A DNA stretch of 64,000 nt from Agromyces ramosus (GCF_030817175.1 NZ_JAUSYY010000001.1:1240001-1304000); one strand, 5' to 3'; counted from the first letter of the stretch, positions 8,319 through 18,874 are shown. Notes: generated from the sequence alone by a model not told the origin. Program-made: numbers and translations.

Positions 8319-8375
8319 CCCGCGGCGGGGCGGAACGCCGCCCACCCGCTGTCAACCCCGCGCCGCGGGCCACGG

Positions 8376-8410
8376 TCGCGTGTGATCGTGGATCGTGGAT
8401 GCACACGCGA
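8376..8410 (+). promoter_or_regulatory. 9-bp inverted repeat abutting a ribosome binding site
   Basis: TCGCGTGTG (8376-8384) and CACACGCGA (8402-8410) are perfect complements with a 17-nt loop carrying GATCGTG twice. The right arm runs into the GAGGAGG ribosome binding site (8409-8415) of the gene at 8422. It could be an operator, or an RNA hairpin that touches the start region. Confidence 0.5.
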
Positions 8411-8421
8411 GGAGGACGATC

Positions 8422-8769
8422 ATGAGCGACACCGCAGGCAACCCCGGCGACGGCACGAAGAAGGAGGGCGGCCTCGGCAGCGACGGCACGATTCCGAGCG
8501 AGCCCGGCACTGTGGGCATCGGCGCGGGCGAGCCCACGACGTTCGAGCCCGAAGAGGATCCGGATGCCGCGGCTCAGCGCGACCCCGAGGCACCGGAGGG
8601 GACTGATGCCACTGCCGCGCCCGACGCATCCGACGCTCCCGACGCCAGGCCCGACGGCGGCTTGGGCGCCGGCCCTCGCCCGAGCGGCCGGAGCAGTGAG
8701 AGCGGAACCGCGCAGCCATCGCCCGACGCGGCTCGCGATCGCGAGCGCGACGTCGACGCGTCGAGCTGA
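8422..8769 (+). CDS. Small disordered acidic protein, unknown function
   Basis: This 115-residue protein is rich in Asp, Glu, Pro, Ala, Gly and Ser, with no hydrophobic core, no membrane segment and no recognised motif. It is expected to be largely unstructured. The ATG at 8422 follows GAGGAGG at 8409-8415; the frame is open back to 8395 but without a start signal. The upstream inverted repeat suggests regulated expression. It converges on the exonuclease gene, whose end is 6 bp away. The codon pattern is that of the neighbours, and the strong ribosome binding site supports a real gene. Confidence 0.6.
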   Translation: MSDTAGNPGDGTKKEGGLGSDGTIPSEPGTVGIGAGEPTTFEPEEDPDAAAQRDPEAPEGTDATAAPDASDAPDARPDGGLGAGPRPSGRSSESGTAQPSPDAARDRERDVDASS

Positions 8770-8775
8770 CCCGAC

Positions 8776-9705
8776 TCAGCCGACGGCGTCGAGCGCGGCG
8801 AGCACGCGCGGCATCGAGCCGCCGAGGTTCCACTCGGCCGCGAACGCCTCGGCCGCGGCACGCCGGTCGCCCTGCACCGGACGCAGCTTCGCGTCGAAGT
8901 CGCCGAGCTCGAGATCGCGGACGACCTCGACGACCGTCGGGGCGACGGCGAGGTAGGGAGCAGCGGCCGCGAACTTCGCGCGCATGGTGGCGGACATCGG
9001 CGCCGAGGCATCGGCCGCGGCCTCGATGATGCCGTCGAGATCGATGAACTGCTGCAGCAGCGACGCCGCCGTCTTCTCGCCGACGCCTGCGACGCCCGGC
9101 AGCCCGTCGGAGGCGTCGCCGCGCATCACCGAGAAGTCGACGTACTGCTGGGGCAGCACGCCGTACTTCGACACGACCACCGAATCGGTCAGCACCTCGA
9201 GTCGGCTCATGCCGCGCGCGGTGTAGATGACCCGCACGGATGCCTCGTCGTCGACGAGCTGGAACAGGTCGCGGTCGCCCGTCACGACGTCGACGGGCAT
9301 GCTCGCCCCGGTCGCGAGCGTGCCGATGACGTCGTCGGCCTCGTGCTGCGCCGCACCCACCCTGGCGATGCCGAGCAGCTCGAGGGCCTCGCGGATGAGC
9401 GGGATCTGCGCCTCGAGCGGATCGGGCGTCTCTTCGATGTCTGGGCCACCGGGCACCACCGCTTCGACGCGGTGCGCCTTGTAGCTCGGAATGAGGTCGA
9501 CCCGCCACTGGGGCCGCCAGTCGTCGTCCCAGCAGGCGACGAGGTGGGTGGGCTCGAACTCGGTGACGAGCCGGGCAATGATGTCGAGCAGGCCGCGCAC
9601 CGCGTTCACCGGCATGCCGTTCGGTGCCTTGAGACTGTCGGGCACACCGTAGAACGCGCGGAAGTAGAGCGAAGCGGTGTCGAGGAGCATCAATCGGTCG
9701 GCCAC
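8776..9705 (-). CDS. 5'-3' exonuclease (PolA N-terminal/Rv2090-like)
   Basis: This 309-residue stand-alone homologue of the 5' nuclease domain of DNA polymerase I has an N-terminal LLDTASLYFRAFYG, conserved acidic clusters in QHEADDVIG and VTGDRDLFQLVDD that hold the two metal ions, and a helix-hairpin-helix GDASDGLPGVAGVGEKTA that grips the DNA. It would remove 5' flaps or RNA primers alongside PolA. GTG 9705 is taken as start: CAAGAT lies exactly 6 nt upstream, consistent with a leaderless mRNA. ATG at 9690 is the alternative. Confidence 0.92.
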   Translation of the reverse strand: MADRLMLLDTASLYFRAFYGVPDSLKAPNGMPVNAVRGLLDIIARLVTEFEPTHLVACWDDDWRPQWRVDLIPSYKAHRVEAVVPGGPDIEETPDPLEAQIPLIREALELLGIARVGAAQHEADDVIGTLATGASMPVDVVTGDRDLFQLVDDEASVRVIYTARGMSRLEVLTDSVVVSKYGVLPQQYVDFSVMRGDASDGLPGVAGVGEKTAASLLQQFIDLDGIIEAAADASAPMSATMRAKFAAAAPYLAVAPTVVEVVRDLELGDFDAKLRPVQGDRRAAAEAFAAEWNLGGSMPRVLAALDAVG

Positions 9706-9774
9706 ACCGCGATCTTGGCACGGCCCGCCGTCAGTGCGAAGCGTCGGCGCGCCCCGCTGCGGTGCACTCCGCGT

Positions 9775-11436
9775 TCAGGGAAGCGACTCGAACCACGGCC
9801 CGGCGGTGTCGAGCGCGTCGACGTCGGACCGGTCGCCGAGCAGCTCCCAGCGCTGCAGTGACAGCGGCACGTTGCCGTTGCGCCACACGAAGTCGTGGAA
9901 CTCGCGCAGCGAGAACGCCTCGCCCTTCGCCACCACCGCGTCGGCGAGGAGGCGCTGCACCTCTTGCTTGCCGACGTGGTACGACATCGCGAGTCCGGGC
10001 GTCGCGACGTAGATCGCGGTCTCTTCGGTGGCCGTCTCGACGTCCATCGGCACGAGCCGCACGAAGAAGTCGACGGCTTCGTCGAGGCTGAAGACGCCGG
10101 TCGCGAGGTTGACGTCGACGACGACGCGGAGTGCCCGCAGCCGGATGAAGTTGAACACCGTCGTCTGCGAGTGCGGGGCGTCGGCGAAGAGGCCGGCCGT
10201 GAGCATCAGCTCTTCGTTGTAGTGCGCGATGCCCTCGTTGGCGACCGAGTCGGTGTAACGGCGGCGGATCGCACTCGGGTGCGCCCAGGCCAGCGCGAGC
10301 TGCTGGCTGTGGGCGCCCTCGTGGATGATGCCGAGGCGAGGGTCGCGCGCGTTCGCCGCGTCGAAGTACGGCAGGTCGGGAACCGGTTCGCGCACATATG
10401 AGACGGCATCGCGCTCACGGCGCGTGTCCCCCGTGAGGTCGTCGGTGACGCCGAGGAAGGCGAGCGGGGCGAGGTAGGGCGGATACGCCGCGAAGAAGTA
10501 GTGGCGCAGCGAATCGGGCTGGCTCAGCAGGCCCTCGCCGTCGTAGAACGCGCGCACGCCTGCTTCGGCCGCCGACTCGTCGGCGACGAGCGCGTCGATG
10601 TCGGCGGCGAGCGGGGCGGGCGGCACGTCGCGGTGACGGTTGCGGGTCACGGTCTCGCCGACGACACTGCGACGGTAGTCGTGCAGCGCAGCGCGCACGA
10701 GCTCTTCGGGGTCGGCGGTCACGAGCGCGACGTGCCGCAGGAACCACACGAACGCCTCGCGACCGACGATGACGTCGGGCCCGAGCCGGCCGGCGCCAGC
10801 AGCCTCGACGAGCCAGTCGCGGTAGCGGGTGAGCGACGCACTCGCGGCCGGCTGCGCCTCGGCGAGCGCGGACCCCGTTGCCGTGTCGACGAACGACGCG
10901 AGGGCCTCGACCGATTCGGCCAGACGCGGCCCGATGCCCTCGAGCGACGCGGCGGCGACCCGTGCGAGCGTCGCGACTCCCGCTCGCTCGAGGTTCGCGA
11001 TCGCCTGGTCGACGGCGGCCGGCATGGCCGCGAGCACGTGCACGAGGCCGGCCTGACGCCCGGCATCGAACGGCGGGGGCGCGAGCAGCAGGTCGAACCA
11101 CGGCCCGAGGATCTGCGAAGTGAGGAACACCGCGTCGCGTTGCCAGTTGCGGAGCACGTCGAGCTCCCAGTGCACGCGCGCGAGGGCGGACCCGAGGAGG
11201 CGGTGATCGATCTGCGCCCCGATCGGCGAGCTCGACGCATCGGTCGCCCGCCATCGTTCGATGAAGCCGTCGAGCTCGCGCCGCTGCGCCGCCACACCGT
11301 CGGGATCGAACCGCGGCAGCCAGTCGGCGGGCCGTTCGATGCGCGGGATGTCGTCGGCGGAGCGGAACGAGTTCACGGCTCGCCAGGCCCAGAACTCGGT
11401 GCCGAGGCGTTCGAGGTCAGCAGTGGTCGGCGTCAT
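9775..11436 (-). CDS. DUF885-family putative metallopeptidase
   Basis: The 553-residue protein is helical and carries HEGAHSQQ with His372, Glu373 and His376 forming HExxH. About 30 residues later NEGIAHYNEELM supplies a downstream Glu, the arrangement seen in DUF885/M32-like zinc peptidases. There is no signal peptide, so it is likely cytoplasmic. DUF885 proteins are common in actinobacteria and largely uncharacterised. The start at 11436 is supported by TATCGT exactly 6 nt upstream (11443-11448, minus strand) and no ribosome binding site, so the mRNA is probably leaderless; the frame extends to 11490. It lies between the hsp20 gene and the exonuclease gene, all on the same strand. Confidence 0.85.
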   Translation of the reverse strand: MTPTTADLERLGTEFWAWRAVNSFRSADDIPRIERPADWLPRFDPDGVAAQRRELDGFIERWRATDASSSPIGAQIDHRLLGSALARVHWELDVLRNWQRDAVFLTSQILGPWFDLLLAPPPFDAGRQAGLVHVLAAMPAAVDQAIANLERAGVATLARVAAASLEGIGPRLAESVEALASFVDTATGSALAEAQPAASASLTRYRDWLVEAAGAGRLGPDVIVGREAFVWFLRHVALVTADPEELVRAALHDYRRSVVGETVTRNRHRDVPPAPLAADIDALVADESAAEAGVRAFYDGEGLLSQPDSLRHYFFAAYPPYLAPLAFLGVTDDLTGDTRRERDAVSYVREPVPDLPYFDAANARDPRLGIIHEGAHSQQLALAWAHPSAIRRRYTDSVANEGIAHYNEELMLTAGLFADAPHSQTTVFNFIRLRALRVVVDVNLATGVFSLDEAVDFFVRLVPMDVETATEETAIYVATPGLAMSYHVGKQEVQRLLADAVVAKGEAFSLREFHDFVWRNGNVPLSLQRWELLGDRSDVDALDTAGPWFESLP

Positions 11437-11442
11437 GGCCCC

Positions 11443-11448
11443 ACGATA
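11443..11448 (-). promoter_or_regulatory. -10 box for leaderless DUF885 transcript
   Basis: On the minus strand, TATCGT stands 6 nt before the ATG at 11436. It fixes the start, since no Shine-Dalgarno sequence is present. Confidence 0.55.
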
Positions 11449-11486
11449 TGCCCGGGCACCGACAGGCCATGAGCCTGCGGGAGCCC

Positions 11487-11533
11487 GCACGACGAGCCCC
11501 GCCCCGCCGTCGGCGGAGCGGGCTGGGTCGTGC
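11487..11533 (-). terminator. Long imperfect hairpin after hsp20 gene
   Basis: GCACGAC (11487-11493) pairs with GTCGTGC (11527-11533), and the inner AGCCCC..CGCC / GGCGG..GGGCT continue the stem. It lies 33 bp beyond the hsp20 stop and before the DUF885 promoter, so it probably separates the two transcripts. Confidence 0.6.
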
Positions 11534-11565
11534 CGTTCATGAGCGCCGCGGGCGCGCCGCTCCGG

Positions 11566-12012
11566 TCAGCTCGTCTCGGAGCCGGCCTTCGCGGTGACCT
11601 CGCGGTCGGCGTGCTGCGCGCTCTGGACCTCGACCTTGCGGGGCTTGGCCTGCTCGCTCACCGGGATCACGACGCTCAGCACGCCGTTCTCGTAGTGGGC
11701 GCTGATCGAGCCGGTGTCGAGTCCGTCGCCGAGCGCGATCTGCCGTAGGAACGAGCCACTCGGCCGCTCGCGCACGAGCCACTGCGTGCCCTCTTCGGAA
11801 CGCATGGTGCGCTCCGCGCGGATGGTGAGCAGCTGCCCGTCGATGTCGACGTCGACCGAGCCCGGGTCGACGCCCGGCAGATCGGCGGAGAGCACGTAGT
11901 GGTCGCCGTCGCGATGCAGGTCGATCGGCATCACCCGGGGGCCCTGCCTCGAGTCGAGCATGCTCGCAGCGAGGCGGTCGAGCTCACGGAACGGGTCCCA
12001 GTACATGGCCAT
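11566..12012 (-). CDS. hsp20: Small heat-shock protein, Hsp20/alpha-crystallin family
   Basis: This 148-residue ATP-independent chaperone holds unfolding proteins under heat stress. The alpha-crystallin domain spans about residues 28-125 and includes the PGVDPGSVDVDIDGQLLTIRAER strands and the C-terminal ENGVLSVVIPV segment (A-x-x-x-n-G-v-L motif form). The N-terminal MAMYWDPFRELDRLA is typical for actinobacterial Hsp20. The ATG at 12012 has AGGAG 7 nt upstream. The promoter region carries a HAIR palindrome (12054-12074) and a CIRCE element (12085-12111), so both HspR and HrcA repression can be predicted. Confidence 0.95.
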   Translation of the reverse strand: MAMYWDPFRELDRLAASMLDSRQGPRVMPIDLHRDGDHYVLSADLPGVDPGSVDVDIDGQLLTIRAERTMRSEEGTQWLVRERPSGSFLRQIALGDGLDTGSISAHYENGVLSVVIPVSEQAKPRKVEVQSAQHADREVTAKAGSETS

Positions 12013-12053
12013 GACTACTCCTCTCTGTGGCCGCGGTGCGGCCGAACCCAAGA

Positions 12054-12074
12054 CTTGAGCGACATCCGCTCAAG
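12054..12074. promoter_or_regulatory. HAIR element (HspR operator) of hsp20
   Basis: CTTGAGC-N7-GCTCAAG is a perfect palindrome matching the HAIR consensus CTTGAGT-N7-ACTCAAG except for the symmetrical inner base. It lies at the expected transcription start of hsp20, where HspR binding would block RNA polymerase. Confidence 0.9.
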
Positions 12075-12084
12075 TACTTAAAAA

Positions 12085-12111
12085 TTAGCACTCTCATGGG
12101 GAGAGTGCCAA
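12085..12111. promoter_or_regulatory. CIRCE element (HrcA operator) overlapping hsp20 promoter
   Basis: TTAGCACTC-N9-GAGTGCCAA has one mismatch to the CIRCE consensus. On the minus strand it covers a TTGGCA -35 box and ends at a TAATTT -10 box (spacing 18), which is the normal placing for HrcA repression. Confidence 0.9.
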
Positions 12112-12154
12112 GTCCAGGATGACGGATGTCCCGGGCTGCTGCTTCACTGGACGG

Positions 12155-12979
12155 ATGCAGACCGACCTCGTGCTCGCACCCCTCGGCGCCGACCTCCCCG
12201 AACTGCTCGACGCCGCCCGAGCGGCAGACACGGGAGGGTTCGACACCGTGTGGACGTACGACCACTTCAGCGGACTCGTCGACCGCAAGCCGTGGTCGCG
12301 CGACCCGTTCGTGACCCTCGGGGCGATCGCCGCGACGACGTCACGAGTGAATCTCGGCCTGCTCGTCGCCAACCCGGCGAACCGGCATCCGGTGCAGCTC
12401 GCCTGCGCGATCAACTCGCTGCAGTCGCTCGCGCCCGGGCGCATCAGGCTCGGCATCGGTTCGGGCAGCTCGCCGAAGAGCCAGTGGTCGGCCGAGCACG
12501 CCGCGCTCGGTCGGCCGCTCCCCGGCGCGGCCGTGCGCCGTGCGATGCTCACCGAGACCGTCGCCGTGCTGCGCGCCGTCTGGCGCGGCGAGGCCTTCGA
12601 CGGTGAGCACTTCTCGGCCGCGGCGGCGATGGCGGTCACCGACGGCGCCGAGCTGCCACCCATCGTGATCGGCGGCCGCACGGCCGAGACCATCGAGTAC
12701 GCGTGCGATCACGCCGACGGCATGAACCTGCTCGCCGCCGATCTCGTCGCCGACGGGCAGCTCGACGATCGCGTCGCCGAGATCCGATCGCGCGCGCCCG
12801 AGGGGTTCGAGGTGAGCGTCTTCGCACCACTCGAGCTCGACCACCCGCTCGGCGGCGACCCCGAGCACTTCGCGACGCTCGGCATCGACCGGCGCACGCT
12901 CTGGGTGCAATCCCCCATCGATGCCGGGCAGATCGCCGCGATCGCCGCGAACCTCGCCACGAACCTCGCCACGGCCTGA
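12155..12979 (+). CDS. LLM-class flavin-dependent oxidoreductase
   Basis: The 274-residue luciferase-like TIM-barrel protein is probably F420- or FMN-dependent. The typical features are FDTVWTYDHF near residue 30, the loop AATTSRVNLGLLV, the NSLQSLAPGRIRLGIGSGS stretch that contacts the cofactor phosphate, and the late VIGGRTAETIEYACDHADG. It is somewhat shorter than the usual 300-330 residues. Start 12155 is preferred over 12119, since MQTDLVLAP is the natural barrel start and TTCACT lies 6 nt upstream. It is divergent from hsp20 and shares the heat-shock intergenic region, but its own -10 box lies outside both operators. The substrate is unknown. Confidence 0.85.
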   Translation: MQTDLVLAPLGADLPELLDAARAADTGGFDTVWTYDHFSGLVDRKPWSRDPFVTLGAIAATTSRVNLGLLVANPANRHPVQLACAINSLQSLAPGRIRLGIGSGSSPKSQWSAEHAALGRPLPGAAVRRAMLTETVAVLRAVWRGEAFDGEHFSAAAAMAVTDGAELPPIVIGGRTAETIEYACDHADGMNLLAADLVADGQLDDRVAEIRSRAPEGFEVSVFAPLELDHPLGGDPEHFATLGIDRRTLWVQSPIDAGQIAAIAANLATNLATA

Positions 12980-13006
12980 GCACGCAGCCCGCTGAGCGCG
13001 CGGCGC

Positions 13007-13012
13007 TAGCCT
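13007..13012 (+). promoter_or_regulatory. -10 box for leaderless FUSC-family transcript
   Basis: TAGCCT lies exactly 6 nt before ATG 13019. There is no ribosome binding site between them. Confidence 0.55.
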
Positions 13013-13018
13013 GAGCAC

Positions 13019-14047
13019 ATGGCGATCACCGGCACCTTCCGGGCCTCGAAGCGGGTTCCGATCCTCCAGGTCGCGAAGGCCGCGATCGCGACGATCGCCG
13101 CGTGGCTCATCGCCGGTTGGCTGATCCCCGGGCCGCTTCCCGTCTTCGCCGCGATCGCGGCGCTCCTCGTCGTGCAGCCGAGCGTGAACCAGTCGTTCGG
13201 CAAGGCCATCGAGCGCAGCATCGGCGTGATCCTCGGCGTGGTCATCGCGACCGGCATCTCACTCGTGTTCGGGCAGAGCAGCTGGATCATCCTCGTGGCC
13301 ATCGTGATCGCGATGCTGGTCGCGTGGGCGCTGAAGATGACGCCGGGCACCTCGAACCAGGTCGCGATCAGCGCGATGCTCGTGCTGGCCCTCGGCGCCT
13401 CCTCACCCGAGTACGCCCTCGACCGGGTGCTCGAGACCCTCATCGGCGCGGCGATCGGCATCGTCGTGAACGCCCTCGTCGTGCCTCCGGTCGCCCTCGC
13501 CCCTGCACGTCGCGACCTCGCGCTGCTCGGCGGTGAGCTCGCGGCATCCCTCGACCGACTCGCGAGCGCCCTCGAGACACCGCAGTCGTCTGCCGGACTC
13601 CAGCAGCTCATGCTCGAGGCGCGGCTCATGCGCCCCATGCGCGACGCGGCCGACGCCTCGATCGCCGACGGCGAGGAGTCGCTCACCCTGAACCCGCGAC
13701 GCTCTGCGCACCGCACCGAGCTCACGGAGCTGCGGACCCTCCTCGACCGCCTCAGCCCGATCGTCACGCAGGTGATCGGGATGACGCGGGCCTTCTTCGA
13801 CCACTACGACGCGGCACTCGCGGCCGAGCCGACCGTGGTGGCCATCGCCGAGCAGCTGCGCCGCGCCGCCCACGACGTGCGGCTCGCCGTGCACCTCGCC
13901 GACGTCGATCCCGAGCCGATGACGTCGGCGCTGCCGGCCCTCACGTCGCCGCTCGTGGTGTCGCCGCCGAAGTCCGAGCACTGGATCCTCATCGGCTCGC
14001 TCATGGAGGACCTGCGGCGAATCCGCGCCGAGCTCGTCGAGGAGTGA
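13019..14047 (+). CDS. FUSC/aromatic acid exporter-like membrane protein
   Basis: This 342-residue protein has an N-terminal block of about five to six hydrophobic helices (residues 15-160) resembling the FUSC/ArAE fold (LPVFAAIAALLVVQPSVNQSFGKAIERSIGVILGVVIA is the family's hallmark region). A long soluble helical C-terminal half (170-342) follows. Members are thought to export aromatic acids or amphiphiles. No partner periplasmic protein is near. The start is fixed by TAGCCT 6 nt upstream. The gene ends 136 bp before the next, and nothing obvious lies in that gap apart from the -10 box of the following gene. Confidence 0.82.
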   Translation: MAITGTFRASKRVPILQVAKAAIATIAAWLIAGWLIPGPLPVFAAIAALLVVQPSVNQSFGKAIERSIGVILGVVIATGISLVFGQSSWIILVAIVIAMLVAWALKMTPGTSNQVAISAMLVLALGASSPEYALDRVLETLIGAAIGIVVNALVVPPVALAPARRDLALLGGELAASLDRLASALETPQSSAGLQQLMLEARLMRPMRDAADASIADGEESLTLNPRRSAHRTELTELRTLLDRLSPIVTQVIGMTRAFFDHYDAALAAEPTVVAIAEQLRRAAHDVRLAVHLADVDPEPMTSALPALTSPLVVSPPKSEHWILIGSLMEDLRRIRAELVEE

Positions 14048-14171
14048 CGGAGCGTCACGATCGTGGTTGACGGCGCGGTCGGCCTCCTCGGCGCACGGCG
14101 ACCCGGGTCGGAACTCGCAGTACATGACGTGGACCGCATCCCATGGTTCCCGGCGACCGACGGCGGCTCCC

Positions 14172-14177
14172 TAGACT
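14172..14177 (+). promoter_or_regulatory. -10 box for leaderless DUF2207-like transcript
   Basis: TAGACT lies exactly 6 nt before GTG 14184, without a Shine-Dalgarno sequence. Confidence 0.55.
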
Positions 14178-14183
14178 GGGCGC

Positions 14184-15284
14184 GTGCTCACCCCCGTCAT
14201 CGTGCTTGCGATCGTCCCGGCGGTCCTCATCCTCGTGCTGGGGCTCATCGCGCGCGTCGTCGCCGCGCAACGGGTGACGCCGCGGGTCGTGCAGTACTCG
14301 CCCGAGCGCGGTTCGACGGTGCTGCGCGACGCGCTGCTCATCGATGCCGACCGGCGCGGGGCATCCGCCGCGCTCATCGATCTCGCCGTGAAGCGCAAGG
14401 TGCGCCTGATCGCCGGCACGGGCAAGCGCGAGCCGATCGGCGTCGAGCTCATGCCGAATGCGGTGCTCACGCTCGAAGAGGCCGCGCTGCTCGAGGTGCT
14501 CTTCGGTCCCGAGCACACGCCCGGGCGCGTGCGTCGCTTCTCGGCCGACCGCCGGGCGCTCGCCGGGCGCATCAAGAGCCTGCTCCTGAACACCGAGCAC
14601 AGCCTCGCGCGCGACGGCCTCATCGCCGATCGCCGCGTCACCTGGCCAGGCGTGACGCTCACGGTGCTCGCGTACCTCGGCATGCTCGTCGAGGCGCTGT
14701 TCATCGTCATGACCCTGGTCGCCGCCGACTGGCCGGCACTCGTCGCCACGCTCATCGCGCTCGCCGCCACCATCGCGACGATCTTCGTCACCCCGTCGTC
14801 ATGGCGGCGGTTCCTGCCGCCGGCGCAAGCGAAGCGCGAGCACCTCGCGGGCCTGAGGCAGTACCTCGTGCTCGCCGAGGTCGATCGGCTGCGGATGCTG
14901 CAGTCGCCGAGCGGCGCCGAACTGCGGGCGGCGCATGCCGCAGCTGCCGCGGTCGCCGGGTCGCCCGATGCGGTCGCTGCTCCCATCGAGCGCTTCCACC
15001 TGCACGAGCGCCTTCTCCCGTACGCCGTGCTCTTCGGACTCGAGCGGGAATGGCTCGCGAAGCTGAAGCTCGAGCACGACGAGCTCGCCCGCACGAATCT
15101 CGGCACGCTCGGCGATCTCGTCAGCTCGACCGGCGACGTCGTCGACGCGACCGCCGATCTCCTGCTGGCGATCGACGCGGCGGGCGGGGCAGTCGAGCTC
15201 GTGGCCGCGGTCGGCGACCTCATCGACGGCAGCGGCGCCGTGGTCGAGGGCGTCGGCGGATTCTTCGAGATCTTCAACGTCTAG
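14184..15284 (+). CDS. DUF2207-like membrane protein
   Basis: The 366-residue protein starts with one hydrophobic helix (residues 3-25), then a soluble region with QYSPERGSTVLRDALLID and AALIDLAVKRKVRLI. These resemble the C-terminal half of DUF2207 proteins, where a winged-helix-like domain follows the membrane helix. Two more hydrophobic helices (about 160-205) and the family's GLRQYLVLAEVDRLRML segment follow. It is shorter than typical DUF2207 proteins (over 500 residues) because the N-terminal extracytoplasmic beta domain is absent. The function of the family is unknown. GTG 14184 is chosen from the -10 box placement. Confidence 0.7.
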   Translation: MLTPVIVLAIVPAVLILVLGLIARVVAAQRVTPRVVQYSPERGSTVLRDALLIDADRRGASAALIDLAVKRKVRLIAGTGKREPIGVELMPNAVLTLEEAALLEVLFGPEHTPGRVRRFSADRRALAGRIKSLLLNTEHSLARDGLIADRRVTWPGVTLTVLAYLGMLVEALFIVMTLVAADWPALVATLIALAATIATIFVTPSSWRRFLPPAQAKREHLAGLRQYLVLAEVDRLRMLQSPSGAELRAAHAAAAAVAGSPDAVAAPIERFHLHERLLPYAVLFGLEREWLAKLKLEHDELARTNLGTLGDLVSSTGDVVDATADLLLAIDAAGGAVELVAAVGDLIDGSGAVVEGVGGFFEIFNV

Positions 15285-15302
15285 TCCGGGGAGCAGTGAG
15301 GC

Positions 15303-15995
15303 ATGACGACGCCCGAGCAGTCCATCGCGATCGAGATCGACGGCAGCCCGGTGTCTGGCGTGTACACGCGCCCCGACGCAGCCACGGCCACGATCGTCGT
15401 CGCGCACGGGGCGGGCGCGGGCTTGGAGCATCCGTTCATGTCGGGCTTCACGCGGGCGATGACCGGCCTCGGGTTCGCGACGCTCCGGTTCAACTTCCCC
15501 TACCGCGAGGCGGGTCGGCGCTTCCCCGACCGGCCGCCCGTCGCCATCGCGACCTGGCGCGCGGTGACGGATGCCGCCGCCGCGCGCGCTGCGGCCGCCG
15601 GAAGCCCGGGTGAGCCGATCTGGGCGTCGGGCAAGTCGTTCGGCGGGCGCATGGCGTCGATGGCCGTCGCCGACGGGATGCCGGCCGCCGGCCTCGTGTA
15701 CCTCGGCTACCCGCTGCACCCGCCCGGCAGCCCCGAGAAGGCCCGCGACGAGCACCTTCCGGGCATCACCGTTCCGATTCTGTTCCTGCAGGGTCGCAAC
15801 GACCCCTTCGCGATCCCGAACGAGCAGCTCGACGAGGTCGTGGCCCGCATCGGTCCCACGGCGACCCTGCAGTGGATCGAGAATGCGAATCACTCGTTCG
15901 AGGTGAAAGGGGCGAAACGCCCCGCCGCCGAGATCGGCGGAGGGCTCGCGATGCGCGTCGCGGAGTTCATCGGGGCCTACTCGCCGATCGAGTAG
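15303..15995 (+). CDS. Alpha/beta-hydrolase family protein
   Basis: The 230-residue cytoplasmic hydrolase has the oxyanion-region VVAHGAGAG (residues 32-40), nucleophile elbow GKSFGG (Ser near residue 112), catalytic Asp in GRNDPF and catalytic His in ANHSFEV, all in the canonical order. It resembles the KANL3/Tex30-like and dienelactone-hydrolase group, whose bacterial members are esterases of unknown substrate. GGGGAG/GTGAGG before ATG 15303 serves as ribosome binding site, 18 bp after the DUF2207-like stop, so the two genes may be co-transcribed. A GC-rich inverted repeat (GGCGGC/GCCGCC) separates it from the convergent HNH gene. Confidence 0.85.
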   Translation: MTTPEQSIAIEIDGSPVSGVYTRPDAATATIVVAHGAGAGLEHPFMSGFTRAMTGLGFATLRFNFPYREAGRRFPDRPPVAIATWRAVTDAAAARAAAAGSPGEPIWASGKSFGGRMASMAVADGMPAAGLVYLGYPLHPPGSPEKARDEHLPGITVPILFLQGRNDPFAIPNEQLDEVVARIGPTATLQWIENANHSFEVKGAKRPAAEIGGGLAMRVAEFIGAYSPIE

Positions 15996-16024
15996 GGCGG
16001 CAGGGGCGGTGCAGAGACGCCGCC

Positions 16025-16393
16025 TCAGACCGCCTCGCCCGTGCCGCCGAACCGCAACGCCAGGGCGGCGCCGATCTGCCGGTGGCGGAGGAGGAAGGCG
16101 CGCTCGTCGAGCTTCTTGCGCCGGAGCCACGAGGTGACCTCGTCGTTGCACTTGCTGGCATTGCACGACCCGCAGGCCGGCGCGATGTTGTCGAGGGTGT
16201 AGCGCCCGCCGCGCGAGATCGGCAGGATGCAGTCGCGCTGCAGCGGCTTGTCGGCCACGCCGCAATACGCGCAGCCGTTCCATTCCGCCTTGAGCGCGGC
16301 CCACTGCTCGTCGCTCAGGTCGTGGGTCATCCGCGCCATCCGACGCGTGCGTCGTCGTGCGTAGGTGGCCTTGCGGCTCCGTTTGACCGCCAT
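16025..16393 (-). CDS. HNH endonuclease
   Basis: This 122-residue small nuclease has a basic N-terminus (KRSRKATYARRRTRR), a zinc-ribbon C-x-x-C (CAYC), then RDCILPISRGGRYTLDNIAPACGSCNASK, which holds the D/H-N-H core and the second CxxC. The first His of HNH appears as Asp-Cys (RDCILPIS), a variant also tolerated in some HNH proteins but worth noting. It could cut DNA nonspecifically or act in repair or mobile DNA. A -10 box TAGTCT 6 nt upstream fixes the start. It lies 26 bp downstream of the UvrA paralogue on the same strand. Confidence 0.85.
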   Translation of the reverse strand: MAVKRSRKATYARRRTRRMARMTHDLSDEQWAALKAEWNGCAYCGVADKPLQRDCILPISRGGRYTLDNIAPACGSCNASKCNDEVTSWLRRKKLDERAFLLRHRQIGAALALRFGGTGEAV

Positions 16394-16399
16394 GGCGCC

Positions 16400-16405
16400 A
16401 GACTA
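16400..16405 (-). promoter_or_regulatory. -10 box for leaderless HNH transcript
   Basis: On the minus strand TAGTCT stands 6 nt before ATG 16393, so the HNH gene can be transcribed separately from the upstream uvrA-like gene. Confidence 0.55.
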
Positions 16406-16419
16406 GCGGCGCGCTTCGC

Positions 16420-18732
<2,313 letters not shown>

Positions 18733-18874
18733 TCGGCTGCTCCCCTTCTTCGCGAGCCGGCGTTGCCCGCAACTCATGATTCTTGCACCCACGGGCGACA
18801 TCGAGGAGAGAGCGGATGCCCCGTGCTCGGCGTTCCCCCGCGGGATTCTCGGGCCGCATCCCGGCGTGCGCGCG

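Noticed and set aside
12155..12979. LLM oxidoreductase as a heat-shock gene
   Set aside because: It shares the intergenic region with hsp20, but its own -10 box (12143-12148) lies outside HAIR and CIRCE, so shared control is not supported.
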